NCBI GenBank assembly: GCA_019695435.1
Contig: JACTVF010000066.1
Location: forward strand, 1 to 10,173
Reading direction: 5' to 3'
DNA: 10,173 bases
From: Methanoregulaceae archaeon
GTDB taxonomy: Archaea; Halobacteriota; Methanomicrobia; Methanomicrobiales; Methanospirillaceae
The position numbers were made by a program, and so were the translations under genes. The notes under the pieces are model-generated. The model did not search any database and had not been told where the DNA came from. It was given only the letters and a program-made list of their open reading frames with translations. This document shows positions 4,582 through 10,173 of the stretch, piece by piece; the first letter of the stretch is position 1, and each line of letters opens with the position of its first letter.

Positions 4582-4613
4582 TATCCCCCATCGGTATAGG
4601 TTTTTATCCCCCA
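4582..4613. repeat. 9-bp direct repeat TATCCCCCA
   Basis: TATCCCCCA is found at 4582-4590 and 4605-4613, 23 bp apart (about two helical turns). A candidate leftward -10 element lies between the copies. Paired protein-binding sites are possible. Confidence 0.5.
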
Positions 4614-4621
4614 AAGGTCTA
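4593..4621 (-). promoter_or_regulatory. Candidate leftward promoter
   Basis: On the minus strand TAGACC (4621 to 4616) and TATACC (4598 to 4593) are separated by exactly 17 nt. Each matches four of six consensus positions. It would fire leftward through the stem-loop region, giving a structured leader of about 500 nt before the first gene at 4068. Match strength is modest, and only transcript mapping would settle it. Confidence 0.28.
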
Positions 4622-4719
4622 GTACGCGTGGCGTAGTACCAGGCCCAGCCTCACGCGCGGGCGCGCGCGGGGGTGCCATGCCAAGAGAATGCGCGCGCGG
4701 TCACGGTGACACAGACTCG

Positions 4720-4760
4720 GGCCCACCAGACAGGGCCGGGCATTTTTTCTTTTTTCTTTT
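4720..4760 (+). terminator. Terminator-like hairpin with long T tract, plus-strand orientation
   Basis: GGCCC (4720-4724) pairs with GGGCC (4733-4737). After 5 nt comes TTTTTTCTTTTTTCTTTT (4743-4760), 16 T out of 18, in an otherwise GC-rich sequence. An alternative stem GCCC (4721-4724) with GGGC (4738-4741) would abut the T tract. Read rightward this is an intrinsic terminator layout. No protein gene upstream on the plus strand needs it, which hints at a short rightward transcript or at insulation of the right arm. The A-rich complement could instead act as a bent or easily melted DNA element. Confidence 0.5.
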
Positions 4761-4944
4761 CGTTCGCCCATGCGCGTGGGGCCGAACATACGGGGGGCAT
4801 GGCAGGGGCATAGCTAGCTCACACAAGACTGTCGGTGATCGATCGACACCCCCACCCCCCGCCGCACGCGCTGGAGGAGAGAGCCTGTACCGCCCCCCTG
4901 CGCCATCGAGCTCAAACTCAAGGTGAATTTTCCAAAAAAACACA

Positions 4945-5003
4945 GATGGGACCCATCGAACACCTACCACCGCCTAGGCATCGGCGGATACCCAAACGTT
5001 TGG
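4945..5003. promoter_or_regulatory. Palindrome cluster directly upstream of the terminase genes
   Basis: Three dyads follow one another: GATGGGACCCATC (4945-4957, 6-bp arms), CCGCC (4970-4974) with GGCGG (4983-4987), and the perfect 12-bp palindrome CCAAACGTTTGG (4992-5003). An A tract (4934-4940) precedes them. They could be operators controlling late transcription or terminase recognition sites next to the packaging site. The sequence alone does not decide. Confidence 0.5.
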
Positions 5004-5009
5004 TAGGAT
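5004..5009 (+). promoter_or_regulatory. Candidate -10 TAGGAT, possible leaderless start for the terminase operon
   Basis: TAGGAT ends 7 nt before the ATG at 5017 and fits the TAnnnT -10 pattern of actinobacteria. A start 7-8 nt downstream would fall on or next to that ATG, giving a leaderless mRNA, which is common in actinobacteria. The same AGGA could instead be a weak ribosome site in a longer transcript. The adjoining 12-bp palindrome would overlap the promoter spacer. Confidence 0.35.
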
Positions 5010-5016
5010 GCGCCCT

Positions 5017-5529
5017 ATGGCACGCCCCGGCACGCGCAGGTACGCACAGGACCTCATCCGGATCGCCGACAGGCGCCAAGAAGTGCTGGCGCTGTACAGG
5101 ACTGGGATAACCCAGCGAGCGATTGCCCTTCAGCTCGGGCTCACGGAAGATGTGGTCTCGATGGACATGAAGGCCATCAAGCAGATGTGGCGGGACAAGA
5201 TGGCTCAGGAGATCGGCGCTATAGCCGGTCTGGAGCTGGTCAAGCTGGATGAGCTTGAGCGGGCCCTATGGGATGACGCCATGAAGGGGCGCCCGCATGT
5301 GGTCGAGCGCGTGATCCAGGTGATGGACCACCGCGCTAAGATCCTGGGGCTGTACGCGCCCACTAAGGGGAAGGTTGCGGTTGTCACCGAAGATCAGATC
5401 GACGACCTCATTGGCCAGTACAAGCGTCGCCTCGAGCAGCTTGCCGGAGGTGCAAAACCCCGACAAGCTCTTGAAGCTGGGCGAGTTGAAGAGGCTGGTG
5501 GAGCTGGCGGAGAGGAATCGGCCGTCTGA
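5017..5529 (+). CDS. terS: Terminase small subunit
   Basis: A 170-aa protein with a helix-turn-helix near the N-terminus (residues about 19-60; core YRTGITQRAIALQLGLTEDV). A helical middle follows, with LVKLDELERALW and the block ERVIQVMDHRAKILGLYAPT. The C-terminal arm is charged. This layout, directly upstream of a terminase large subunit, identifies the DNA-recognition subunit. It binds the packaging site and delivers the DNA to the large subunit. I prefer the ATG at 5017 over the one at 5008, because AGG then lies about 9 nt upstream. The last 20 or so residues (Gly/Ala/Glu-rich) overlap the start of the large subunit in another frame and are probably constrained by that overlap. The functional call rests on HTH plus position. 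Confidence 0.85.
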   Translation: MARPGTRRYAQDLIRIADRRQEVLALYRTGITQRAIALQLGLTEDVVSMDMKAIKQMWRDKMAQEIGAIAGLELVKLDELERALWDDAMKGRPHVVERVIQVMDHRAKILGLYAPTKGKVAVVTEDQIDDLIGQYKRRLEQLAGGAKPRQALEAGRVEEAGGAGGEESAV

Positions 5530-6931
5530 TTGGTATTGCGACCGCGCTGATTGCGACGGCTTGCCTCACGACCGTTGGACCTGGAACCACGCGCGGGGAA
5601 AACAGCGGCCGCCGGATGGGGATTGGTTCATCTGGCTGCTGATGACCGGCCGTGGGTTTGGGAAGACCCGCTGTGGTGCAGAGTGGCTCTTGAACAAGGC
5701 GAGGGACTACCAATCAGATTACGCCTGTGTGGCGCCGACGTGGAGGGATGTGAGGCTTGTCTGTGCGCAAGGACCTTCTGGCTTGCTGGAGTTCATGTGG
5801 GACGATGAGCTTGCGGATTACAACAAGGGGTCCGGGGACATCACCCTCCGGAACGGATCTATTATCCACCTCGCTTCGGCCGACCAGCCTGACCGACTGC
5901 GCGGTTACAATCTCGCTGGTGCCTGGGGTGATGAGTTCGCTGCGTGGCGGTACCCCGCGGCCTATGACGAGGGGCTTATCCCTTCACTGCGTATTGGTCC
6001 CCAGCCGCAGCTATGCCTGACCACCACCCCGAAGCTCACCAAGCTGATGCTGCGGATCGTCACGCGGGGCAAGAACCCGGACGACTCGGCGGTGGTTCTG
6101 ACCACGGGGTCGATGTGGGACAACAAGGCCAACCTGTCGGATCTGGCGATGGACGAGCTGCGGCGCAGCTACGCCGGCACGCGCATTGGGCGCGCGGAGC
6201 TCGAGGGCGAACTGATCGAGGATGTCGACGGGGCCGTTACGACACTGGATGTGATCGATGAGCACAGGATCCGGGACAACAAAGATGTGCCCGACCTGGT
6301 ACGCATTGTGGTGGCTATTGACCCGGCCGTTACCGCCGGCGAGGACTCCGACGCGACTGGAATTGTGGTTGTGGGCAAAGGCGTGGACGGACACGGGTAC
6401 GTCCTCGCGGACTACACGGTAAAAGGGGCAACGCCGAAGCAGTGGGCCAAGAAGGCCGCTGCGGCTTACCGCCTCTGGGAGGCGGACCGGATCATCGGCG
6501 AGGTCAACAACGGAGGCGATCTCATTGCGTTCACGATCCACACAGTTGATCCTCGCCTACCGTCCCAATCCGTTCGGGCGACGCGTGGTAAGCGGGTTCG
6601 GGCCGAGCCCGTATCAGCTCTCTACGACCTCGGGCGCATCCATCACGTTGGCGCCTTCGCCGACCTCGAAACACAGCTGTGCACTTGGACCCCTGAAGAT
6701 CCAGAGTCCCCCGACAATCTCGATGCTCTCGTCTGGGGTTGTTACGCCCTTGGGCTAGCCGTAGGCGGGGACTGGGCCAGCCTTTTTGCCCCCCAAAGGG
6801 ATAGTCATGCGCGGGTGGAGGACCAGAAAGCCCTCCCGGCCCCTAGACCTGGCTCATGGGCCAATGTATACTCTAAGGGCAAGAAGGACCGACGAGCACT
6901 CACAAGGGGAGACAAGGATGACACTGGCTAG
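5450..6931 (+). CDS. terL: Terminase large subunit (packaging ATPase and nuclease)
   Basis: About 493 aa, typical for the family. It powers DNA translocation into the prohead and cuts the concatemer. Residues, counted from 5450: Walker A TGRGFGKTR (66-74), Walker B AGAWGDEFAAW (156-166, with catalytic D161/E162), coupling motif LTTTP (190-194), then the RNase H-like nuclease with acidic residues in VVAIDPAVTAG (287-297), a GEVNNGGD strand (350-357) and NLDALVWG (423-430). A C/H cluster (C30, C35, H40, H47) near the N-terminus may bind zinc. There is no ATG before the Walker A region. The start is a GTG (5450) or a TTG (5441, 5471), within 30 nt, overlapping the small subunit by 59-89 nt. A TTG at 5375 is less likely because that stretch looks noncoding in this frame. 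Confidence 0.95.
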   Translation: MQNPDKLLKLGELKRLVELAERNRPSDWYCDRADCDGLPHDRWTWNHARGKQRPPDGDWFIWLLMTGRGFGKTRCGAEWLLNKARDYQSDYACVAPTWRDVRLVCAQGPSGLLEFMWDDELADYNKGSGDITLRNGSIIHLASADQPDRLRGYNLAGAWGDEFAAWRYPAAYDEGLIPSLRIGPQPQLCLTTTPKLTKLMLRIVTRGKNPDDSAVVLTTGSMWDNKANLSDLAMDELRRSYAGTRIGRAELEGELIEDVDGAVTTLDVIDEHRIRDNKDVPDLVRIVVAIDPAVTAGEDSDATGIVVVGKGVDGHGYVLADYTVKGATPKQWAKKAAAAYRLWEADRIIGEVNNGGDLIAFTIHTVDPRLPSQSVRATRGKRVRAEPVSALYDLGRIHHVGAFADLETQLCTWTPEDPESPDNLDALVWGCYALGLAVGGDWASLFAPQRDSHARVEDQKALPAPRPGSWANVYSKGKKDRRALTRGDKDDTG

Positions 6932-7166
6932 CGTGGCGCTGCGGTTCTCGGCGTTCCCGGACGACGTGGTTATCATCAAAATCGATGTTGGCAACCAGAC
7001 CATCGAGTCTGTTGCCGAGACGATCAACCGGCGGTTGCACTCGAGCCCTCCGGCTGGTGGTCTGTTCCAAGAGATCGTCTCGTACGAGGGCCACCACTTC
7101 CTGTTCCGCACCGCGGACCTGCACTCGCTGGTGGTCTCGTACGTCGAGGACGACGACGATGACTGA
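6918..7166 (+). CDS. Small protein, 82 aa, first of three related domains
   Basis: The ATG at 6918 lies 14 nt inside the end of the terminase gene, with GGGGAG about 6 nt upstream. The layout is strand-strand (VALRF; DDVVIIKIDVG), a helix (IESVAETINRRLHS), then two strands around EGHHFLFRTADLHSLVVSYV, and an acidic tail ending in five Asp. The second half aligns by eye with the next two genes: an E-D/G-x-H/Q-x-L pattern, then (A/S)(D/E)(L/M/I)xS/A(L/V)xV. I infer that the three are diverged copies of one domain. No function is known to me. The acidic tail could suit contact with a basic partner or DNA mimicry, but that is speculation. Confidence 0.8.
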   Translation: MTLASVALRFSAFPDDVVIIKIDVGNQTIESVAETINRRLHSSPPAGGLFQEIVSYEGHHFLFRTADLHSLVVSYVEDDDDD

Positions 7167-7401
7167 CCACAGGGTCCAGATCAACATCGTCTTCGACATC
7201 GGCACCGAGTCGACAAACGTCGTCCTCACCGACCTGAGCGCCCCCGATGTCCTCAGAAACCTCGATTACGCAATCAATGAGGCCGCCCTGAGCGAGGCGG
7301 GGTCGATGTTTATCCAGATCGAGCGCGAGGATGGCTCGCAAACCCTGCACCGGGCCGACATGATCCGCTCGGTGCTCGTCAGACGTATTGGTGTGCGATG
7401 A
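7159..7401 (+). CDS. Small protein, 80 aa, second of three related domains
   Basis: The ATG at 7159 overlaps the end of the previous gene by 8 nt within its Asp codons (GACGACGATGACTGA). The product has strands VQINIVFDIG and STNVVLTDLS, a helix (PDVLRNLDYAINEAALSEAG), then FIQIEREDGSQTLHRADMIR and SVLVRRIGV. It ends basic, in contrast with the acidic tail of its neighbour. The same strand-strand-helix-strand-strand order, and the DG..TLHRADMIRSVLV block, link it to the genes on either side. Its stop overlaps the next start (ATGA). Role unknown. Confidence 0.82.
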   Translation: MTDHRVQINIVFDIGTESTNVVLTDLSAPDVLRNLDYAINEAALSEAGSMFIQIEREDGSQTLHRADMIRSVLVRRIGVR

Positions 7402-7991
7402 GGGCGCGCGTGGTCTTCTTCCTTGACGGTAAGCGCCTGGACCTGGTCACTAGAGACCTAGGCTACGAGGACCTCGAGGGGATCGCCGACTGGATGATGC
7501 GTGCCCTGCAAGAGCTCTCTCATGTGGTCCTTGGAACCGAGGATGGGCACCAGCACATCCTCAAGTGCTCCGAGATCGAAGCAGTCTCGCTGTATCCGGT
7601 CGATGAGCCCGAGGAGCCGGGTTACGAAGAGCTCCCTCCGATATTCGACGACGAGGCGGTCAAGCGGTTCTGGACGTGGGCCGGCAAGCACTGCATCGGT
7701 GGTTTGTCCGACTACTCCCTCGACGGCCTGCCTGTGGCAAGCCAGGAGCGTCGTATGCGGATAATCGAGGAGGCTGTTCGCAACATCAAGCCGCCGGTGT
7801 TCACCGGCCAGGCCGAGTTCTCGGGCGGCTCTGGGTTCACCTACTGGCCAGGTAGCGAGGAGTCCAAAGAGCATCTCGAGCTCGAGGTCGTCAAAGGGGA
7901 GCTGGACGAGATGACGCGTCGGGCCTTGGCGGCCGAGTGGCAGCTCAAAGACCTCAAGTACGAGCTGCGCGCGCTCGACGAGGACCTCTGA
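7398..7991 (+). CDS. 197-aa protein: third related domain plus helical C-terminal extension
   Basis: The ATG at 7398 overlaps the previous TGA (ATGA). Residues 1-66 repeat the neighbours' pattern: VVFFLDGKRLDLVTRDLGY, a helix (EGIADWMMRALQEL), then GTEDGHQHILKCSEIEAVSL. An acidic linker (VDEPEEPGYEELP) leads to a middle region with a conserved-looking FWTWAGKHCIGG (91-102). Residues about 155-195 form a charged helix with coiled-coil spacing (SKEHLELEVVKGELDEMTRR and onward). It therefore looks like the small domain fused to a longer effector or assembly part. No enzyme motif is visible. Function unknown. Confidence 0.85.
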   Translation: MRARVVFFLDGKRLDLVTRDLGYEDLEGIADWMMRALQELSHVVLGTEDGHQHILKCSEIEAVSLYPVDEPEEPGYEELPPIFDDEAVKRFWTWAGKHCIGGLSDYSLDGLPVASQERRMRIIEEAVRNIKPPVFTGQAEFSGGSGFTYWPGSEESKEHLELEVVKGELDEMTRRALAAEWQLKDLKYELRALDEDL

Positions 7992-8227
7992 TGGACCGCA
8001 TGCGCCAGAACGGCCTGTTGATGCTGGCGCACGTCGCCAAGGCGGACGACGCCCACAACATGAACCCGTCCGAGTTCGTGCACGACATGATCCACCATCT
8101 TGTGGTGGGTCAGCAGGAGGCGGCCGAGTGGGCGTTCGATAAGCTCTGGAACATCCTGGCCGACGAGTACCGCTGGTCCGGGGAGGGCCTGGTCCACCTC
8201 GCCGACATGCTCCCCAAGGAGGACTGA
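7991..8227 (+). CDS. Hypothetical helical protein, 78 aa
   Basis: The ATG at 7991 overlaps the upstream TGA (TGATG), with GAGGA 6 nt upstream. The protein is helical throughout, and rich in Met and His: RQNGLLMLAHVAKADDAHNM, then FVHDMIHHLVVGQQEAAEW and AFDKLWNILADEYRW. No trans-membrane segment is evident, because the hydrophobic runs are interrupted by charges. I do not recognise a family. It lies in the middle of the coupled cassette between the terminase and portal, which suggests late expression. Confidence 0.8.
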   Translation: MDRMRQNGLLMLAHVAKADDAHNMNPSEFVHDMIHHLVVGQQEAAEWAFDKLWNILADEYRWSGEGLVHLADMLPKED

Positions 8228-8448
8228 TGGACGCGATTGAGCAGATAGGCATCAACGACAAAGTCGTGCTGACCAAGACGGTCGGCAAGTACCCCGCCGG
8301 CGCCAAGGGGATCGTGGTCGACCGCTACAACATGATCCGGCCTGGCGGCAACCACATGCTGTCCTTGAGGGTTGAGATGGTCAACCCGTCTAGCGGCAAG
8401 GCCCTGGAGCAGATCACCGTCCCCTATGGTCACGCGGTACGGCTGTGA
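8227..8448 (+). CDS. Small SH3/KOW-like protein, 73 aa
   Basis: The ATG at 8227 has a strong AAGGAGG site and overlaps the upstream TGA (TGATG). The sequence is strand-rich: NDKVVLTKTVGKYPAGAKGI, then VVDRY, then a glycine turn and MLSLRVEMVN, and a last strand VPYGHAVRL. The PAG.KG.VV turn, followed by three strands, is the usual look of a small SH3-like barrel with a KOW-type loop. It shares YPAG(A/T)K and general strand spacing with the next gene, so the two are probably paralogues. Known barrels of this kind bind protein or nucleic acid. The partner here is unknown. Confidence 0.8.
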   Translation: MDAIEQIGINDKVVLTKTVGKYPAGAKGIVVDRYNMIRPGGNHMLSLRVEMVNPSSGKALEQITVPYGHAVRL

Positions 8449-8684
8449 GGGAACCTCCGGTTGACTCCCTGGTCGTCTTCCGCGAGCCCGTGTGCCAGTA
8501 CATGGCCGCCTACGGGTTCGATAACACGCTCCTGTACTACCCGGCCGGCACCAAGGCCAGGGTCATTGCCCGCGGCGATTCGATCAACGGCCCGATGCTG
8601 TTCGTGAGCGTGCTGAACGACGATGGCGAGTTCGTCAGCCGCTGCGACGTCTTCCAGGACAACTGCGAGCTGGTGGCACTCTGA
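8445..8684 (+). CDS. Small SH3-like protein, 79 aa (GTG start), related to its neighbour
   Basis: The GTG at 8445 overlaps the upstream TGA (GTGA). No good ribosome site is visible, so translation probably relies on coupling. The layout is DSLVVFREPV, an inserted loop (CQYMAAYGFDNTLLY), then YPAGTKARVIARG, MLFVSVLNDDGEF and a closing strand NCELVAL. The YPAGTK.RV turn and strand order match the preceding protein, with a longer first loop here. Function unknown. It could act with its neighbour as a heteromer, which is inference from pairing alone. Confidence 0.78.
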   Translation: MREPPVDSLVVFREPVCQYMAAYGFDNTLLYYPAGTKARVIARGDSINGPMLFVSVLNDDGEFVSRCDVFQDNCELVAL

Positions 8685-9409
8685 TGCGGTTCTTCACCGA
8701 CGCTGGTCTCGAGGCGTTTCTCGAGCCCTCCAGGCAAGAGATCCAAGAGCTGCGCGACAAGGGGCAGGAGTTCTACGAGGCGCTCAACCAGGCACGCGAC
8801 GCGATGTCCAAGATCAAGGTCCGCAGCGACGTTGCCGAGGCGGCCGAGAAGCGGCTCGAAGTGTCGCTGGCTGAAGCCCTCGAGCGGTACAACGCCTCCG
8901 AGCTCGCTCGGGGGGCGCTCGAGGAGACCCTCTCCGAGGTCATGGACGCGAAAGACCAGGCCGACAGGGAAGCCGTACTCCAGTCTCACCTGGCCGAGCA
9001 GGCCGAGCGTGCCCTCGACGAGGCGCAGGCGTTGATCGCTTACCCCGAACTGTCGGAAGAGGACAAGCAGATCCTGGCGGCCAAGTGGCAGGACGCCATG
9101 TGCGTGCACTGCGGCGGCTATCACGTCGGGGTGTGCAACCGCGTCAGGACCGTCACCCTGGACGAGATCGGCCGCAAGTCCACGGTGGTCTACTGGGACA
9201 CCTGGGAGCCGAATCCGGGTACGATCTGGCCCGACCAGGTGTGGGGATCGGTGGCCCAGCGGGCCCGCGACATCGAGGAAGCCACCAAGAAGGCGACCGA
9301 GAACGAAGCCATGGCTCAGGCCGTCGCGACACAGCTGCGCCAGCAGGCCGCGGCGGAACAGCAGAGGCGCTCCCCCATCGAGCTCGCAAAGGACATCATC
9401 GGCTCGTAG
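8684..9409 (+). CDS. Coiled-coil protein with zinc-knuckle-like motif, 241 aa
   Basis: The ATG at 8684 overlaps the upstream TGA (TGATG). Residues about 15-118 are a long charged helix with coiled-coil spacing. Then comes CVHCGGYHVGVC (C140, C143, H147, C151), a C-x2-C-x3-H-x3-C cluster, followed by a beta segment STVVYWDTWEPNPGTIWPDQ and VW. Residues about 190-228 form a second Ala/Gln-rich helix. From memory, the C.HCGG.H...C motif plus a YW...WP..VW segment matches a family often encoded near actinobacteriophage terminase and portal genes, usually without an assigned function. The long N-terminal coiled coil looks like an addition to that core. Zinc binding is likely but unproven. Confidence 0.85.
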   Translation: MRFFTDAGLEAFLEPSRQEIQELRDKGQEFYEALNQARDAMSKIKVRSDVAEAAEKRLEVSLAEALERYNASELARGALEETLSEVMDAKDQADREAVLQSHLAEQAERALDEAQALIAYPELSEEDKQILAAKWQDAMCVHCGGYHVGVCNRVRTVTLDEIGRKSTVVYWDTWEPNPGTIWPDQVWGSVAQRARDIEEATKKATENEAMAQAVATQLRQQAAAEQQRRSPIELAKDIIGS

Positions 9410-9446
9410 GGTATGTCAGAATGGCGGGAGCGGCGTAAGGAGCTAG

Positions 9447-10173
9447 GTGGCCCCAGGCAACTCGCAGGTCCAGGCCCTGATGGCCACGACTCGCAACACG
9501 ACGGCGATGTCCCTGACCCGTCAGGGCGGACCCACAGGGACCGGTTACAACAACTGGGCCACGATGTACGGCACGGCGCTGCCGCGCACCTTCGACACGT
9601 TCCGTTCGGGCGACTTCTCGCCGCTCGAGCCGATCCTGCCGAACCCCATCGACATTCCCGAGGGGCCCGGCGGTAGGCCGCGCCCCAGGCGCTGGCAGTA
9701 CCCCGTCGGCTGGAACCTCCCCGTCGGCCAGCCCGGGACCGAGGGCATCAAGCTCGCCAACTTCCAAGTCCTCCGGGACATGGCCGAGGTCGGCTCCATT
9801 CCACGCAGGGCCGTGGAAGTGGTCAAGGCCGACATGATGAACTTCAACTGGACCATCATGCCCACCGACGCCGCCGAGAAGGCGATGCAGGGCAACCCGT
9901 CCAAGCGTAAGGACTTCGAGGTCCGGCGCGGCGAGGTGATGGCCTGGATGATGGACGAGATCGACCCCGTGTACGGGGACTTCTACAGCTGGCTGAACGC
10001 CCTGATGGAAGACCTCGTGGTCATGGACGCCGTTGCAATCCACCCCCTGCCGACAATCGGCAAGGGCAAGGGGATCATGGACTCCGGGATCGCCCACCTC
10101 GAGCTCTTGGACGGCTCGACGATACGTCCGCTGCTTGACACCTACGGCGGCAGGCCGATGGCCCCCCAGCCCG
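9447..10173 (+). CDS. Portal protein, N-terminal part (runs off window)
   Basis: From the GTG at 9447 an open frame of 242 codons reaches the window edge. An in-frame stop sits directly before this GTG, so the start must be here or later. AAGGAG lies 4 nt upstream, and an ATG at 9480 is an alternative. The first 80 residues are Gly/Pro-rich. The conserved part includes ANFQVLRDMAEVGSIPRRAV (104-123), NFNWTIMP (132-139), DFYSWLNALMEDLVVMDAVA (178-197) and LELLDGSTIRPLLDTYGGRP (218-237). These match the usual phage portal pattern, in which the LxxxxxD(G/P)STI.P.(L/I)D segment is typical. The portal forms the ring through which DNA enters the head and docks the terminase. Confidence 0.9.
   Translation, partial: MAPGNSQVQALMATTRNTTAMSLTRQGGPTGTGYNNWATMYGTALPRTFDTFRSGDFSPLEPILPNPIDIPEGPGGRPRPRRWQYPVGWNLPVGQPGTEGIKLANFQVLRDMAEVGSIPRRAVEVVKADMMNFNWTIMPTDAAEKAMQGNPSKRKDFEVRRGEVMAWMMDEIDPVYGDFYSWLNALMEDLVVMDAVAIHPLPTIGKGKGIMDSGIAHLELLDGSTIRPLLDTYGGRPMAPQP

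Larger units (their letters stand above)
4069..5016. other. Long noncoding junction between divergent gene arms
   Basis: No frame here has convincing codon usage plus a ribosome site. The region separates leftward genes from the rightward structural genes. It holds strong stem-loops (4096-4119, 4234-4256, 4279-4311, 4332-4353, 4365-4395), alternative pairings (4484-4581), GC-alternating tracts (4652-4669, 4691-4700), a small inverted repeat (GTCACGGTGAC, 4700-4710), a hairpin with a T tract (4720-4760), a C-rich patch (about 4847-4862), an A tract (4934-4940) and palindromes near 4945-5003. In many actinobacteriophages the genome ends and packaging site lie just upstream of the terminase genes. 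This region could be that junction in a circular or concatemeric assembly. Confidence 0.7.

Noticed and set aside
4399..4614. Minus-strand open frame of 71 aa in the junction
   Set aside because: It reads smoothly, but its third codon positions are not GC-rich as in the neighbours, it has no ATG with a ribosome site, and it lies in the structured region. A homology search could revive it.
4678..4970. Overlapping open frames on both strands across the T tract and C-rich patch
   Set aside because: Low-complexity translations (runs of Phe, Lys, Pro) and no ribosome sites.
9413..9676. 87-aa open frame starting MSEWRERRKELGG
   Set aside because: It overlaps about 230 nt of the portal gene in another frame. 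The portal frame has the conserved protein pattern.

Overview
The window looks like part of a tailed bacteriophage genome (siphovirus-type gene order) from a high-GC actinobacterial host. The base composition is GC-rich. Most ribosome sites are GGAGG-like, GTG starts are common, and genes are packed with ATGA, GTGA or TGATG stop/start overlaps. A terminase small subunit, terminase large subunit and portal protein occur in the usual order. The host genus cannot be settled from the sequence alone.

Left arm (about 1-4068, all on the minus strand): a leftward operon of roughly 17 very small genes (27-127 aa). None has a firm function. Several resemble orphan families common in the early or non-structural arms of actinobacteriophages: a Cys/His-rich pair at 673-995, the 1463-1672, 1801-1947 and 1951-2280 genes, and the MRIYSDTL-type gene at 2811-3194. 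Two sizeable gaps in this operon carry inverted or direct repeats (1673-1800 and 3672-3876). One small gene (2620-2814) shows signs of a frame disturbance beside a 14-bp tandem repeat.

Central junction (4069-5016): about 950 bp with no convincing gene, lying between the leftward arm and the rightward structural genes. It contains a run of strong stem-loops, sets of mutually exclusive pairings, a hairpin followed by a long T tract, A and GC tracts, and a cluster of palindromes just upstream of the terminase. By position it probably holds the divergent promoters and may hold the packaging site or genome-end junction. The last point is inference.

Right arm (5017-10173, plus strand): terminase small subunit (HTH protein), terminase large subunit (ATPase and nuclease), then seven tightly coupled small-to-medium genes (6918-9409), then the start of the portal gene, which runs off the window. 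The first three of the seven appear to encode diverged copies of one small domain. The fourth is a small helical protein. The fifth and sixth look like a related pair of small beta-barrel proteins. The seventh is a coiled-coil protein with a zinc-knuckle-like motif of a type often seen next to phage portal genes. The terminase would bind and cut concatemeric DNA and pump it through the portal into the prohead. The small proteins between them are carried on the same presumed late transcript but have no assignable function.
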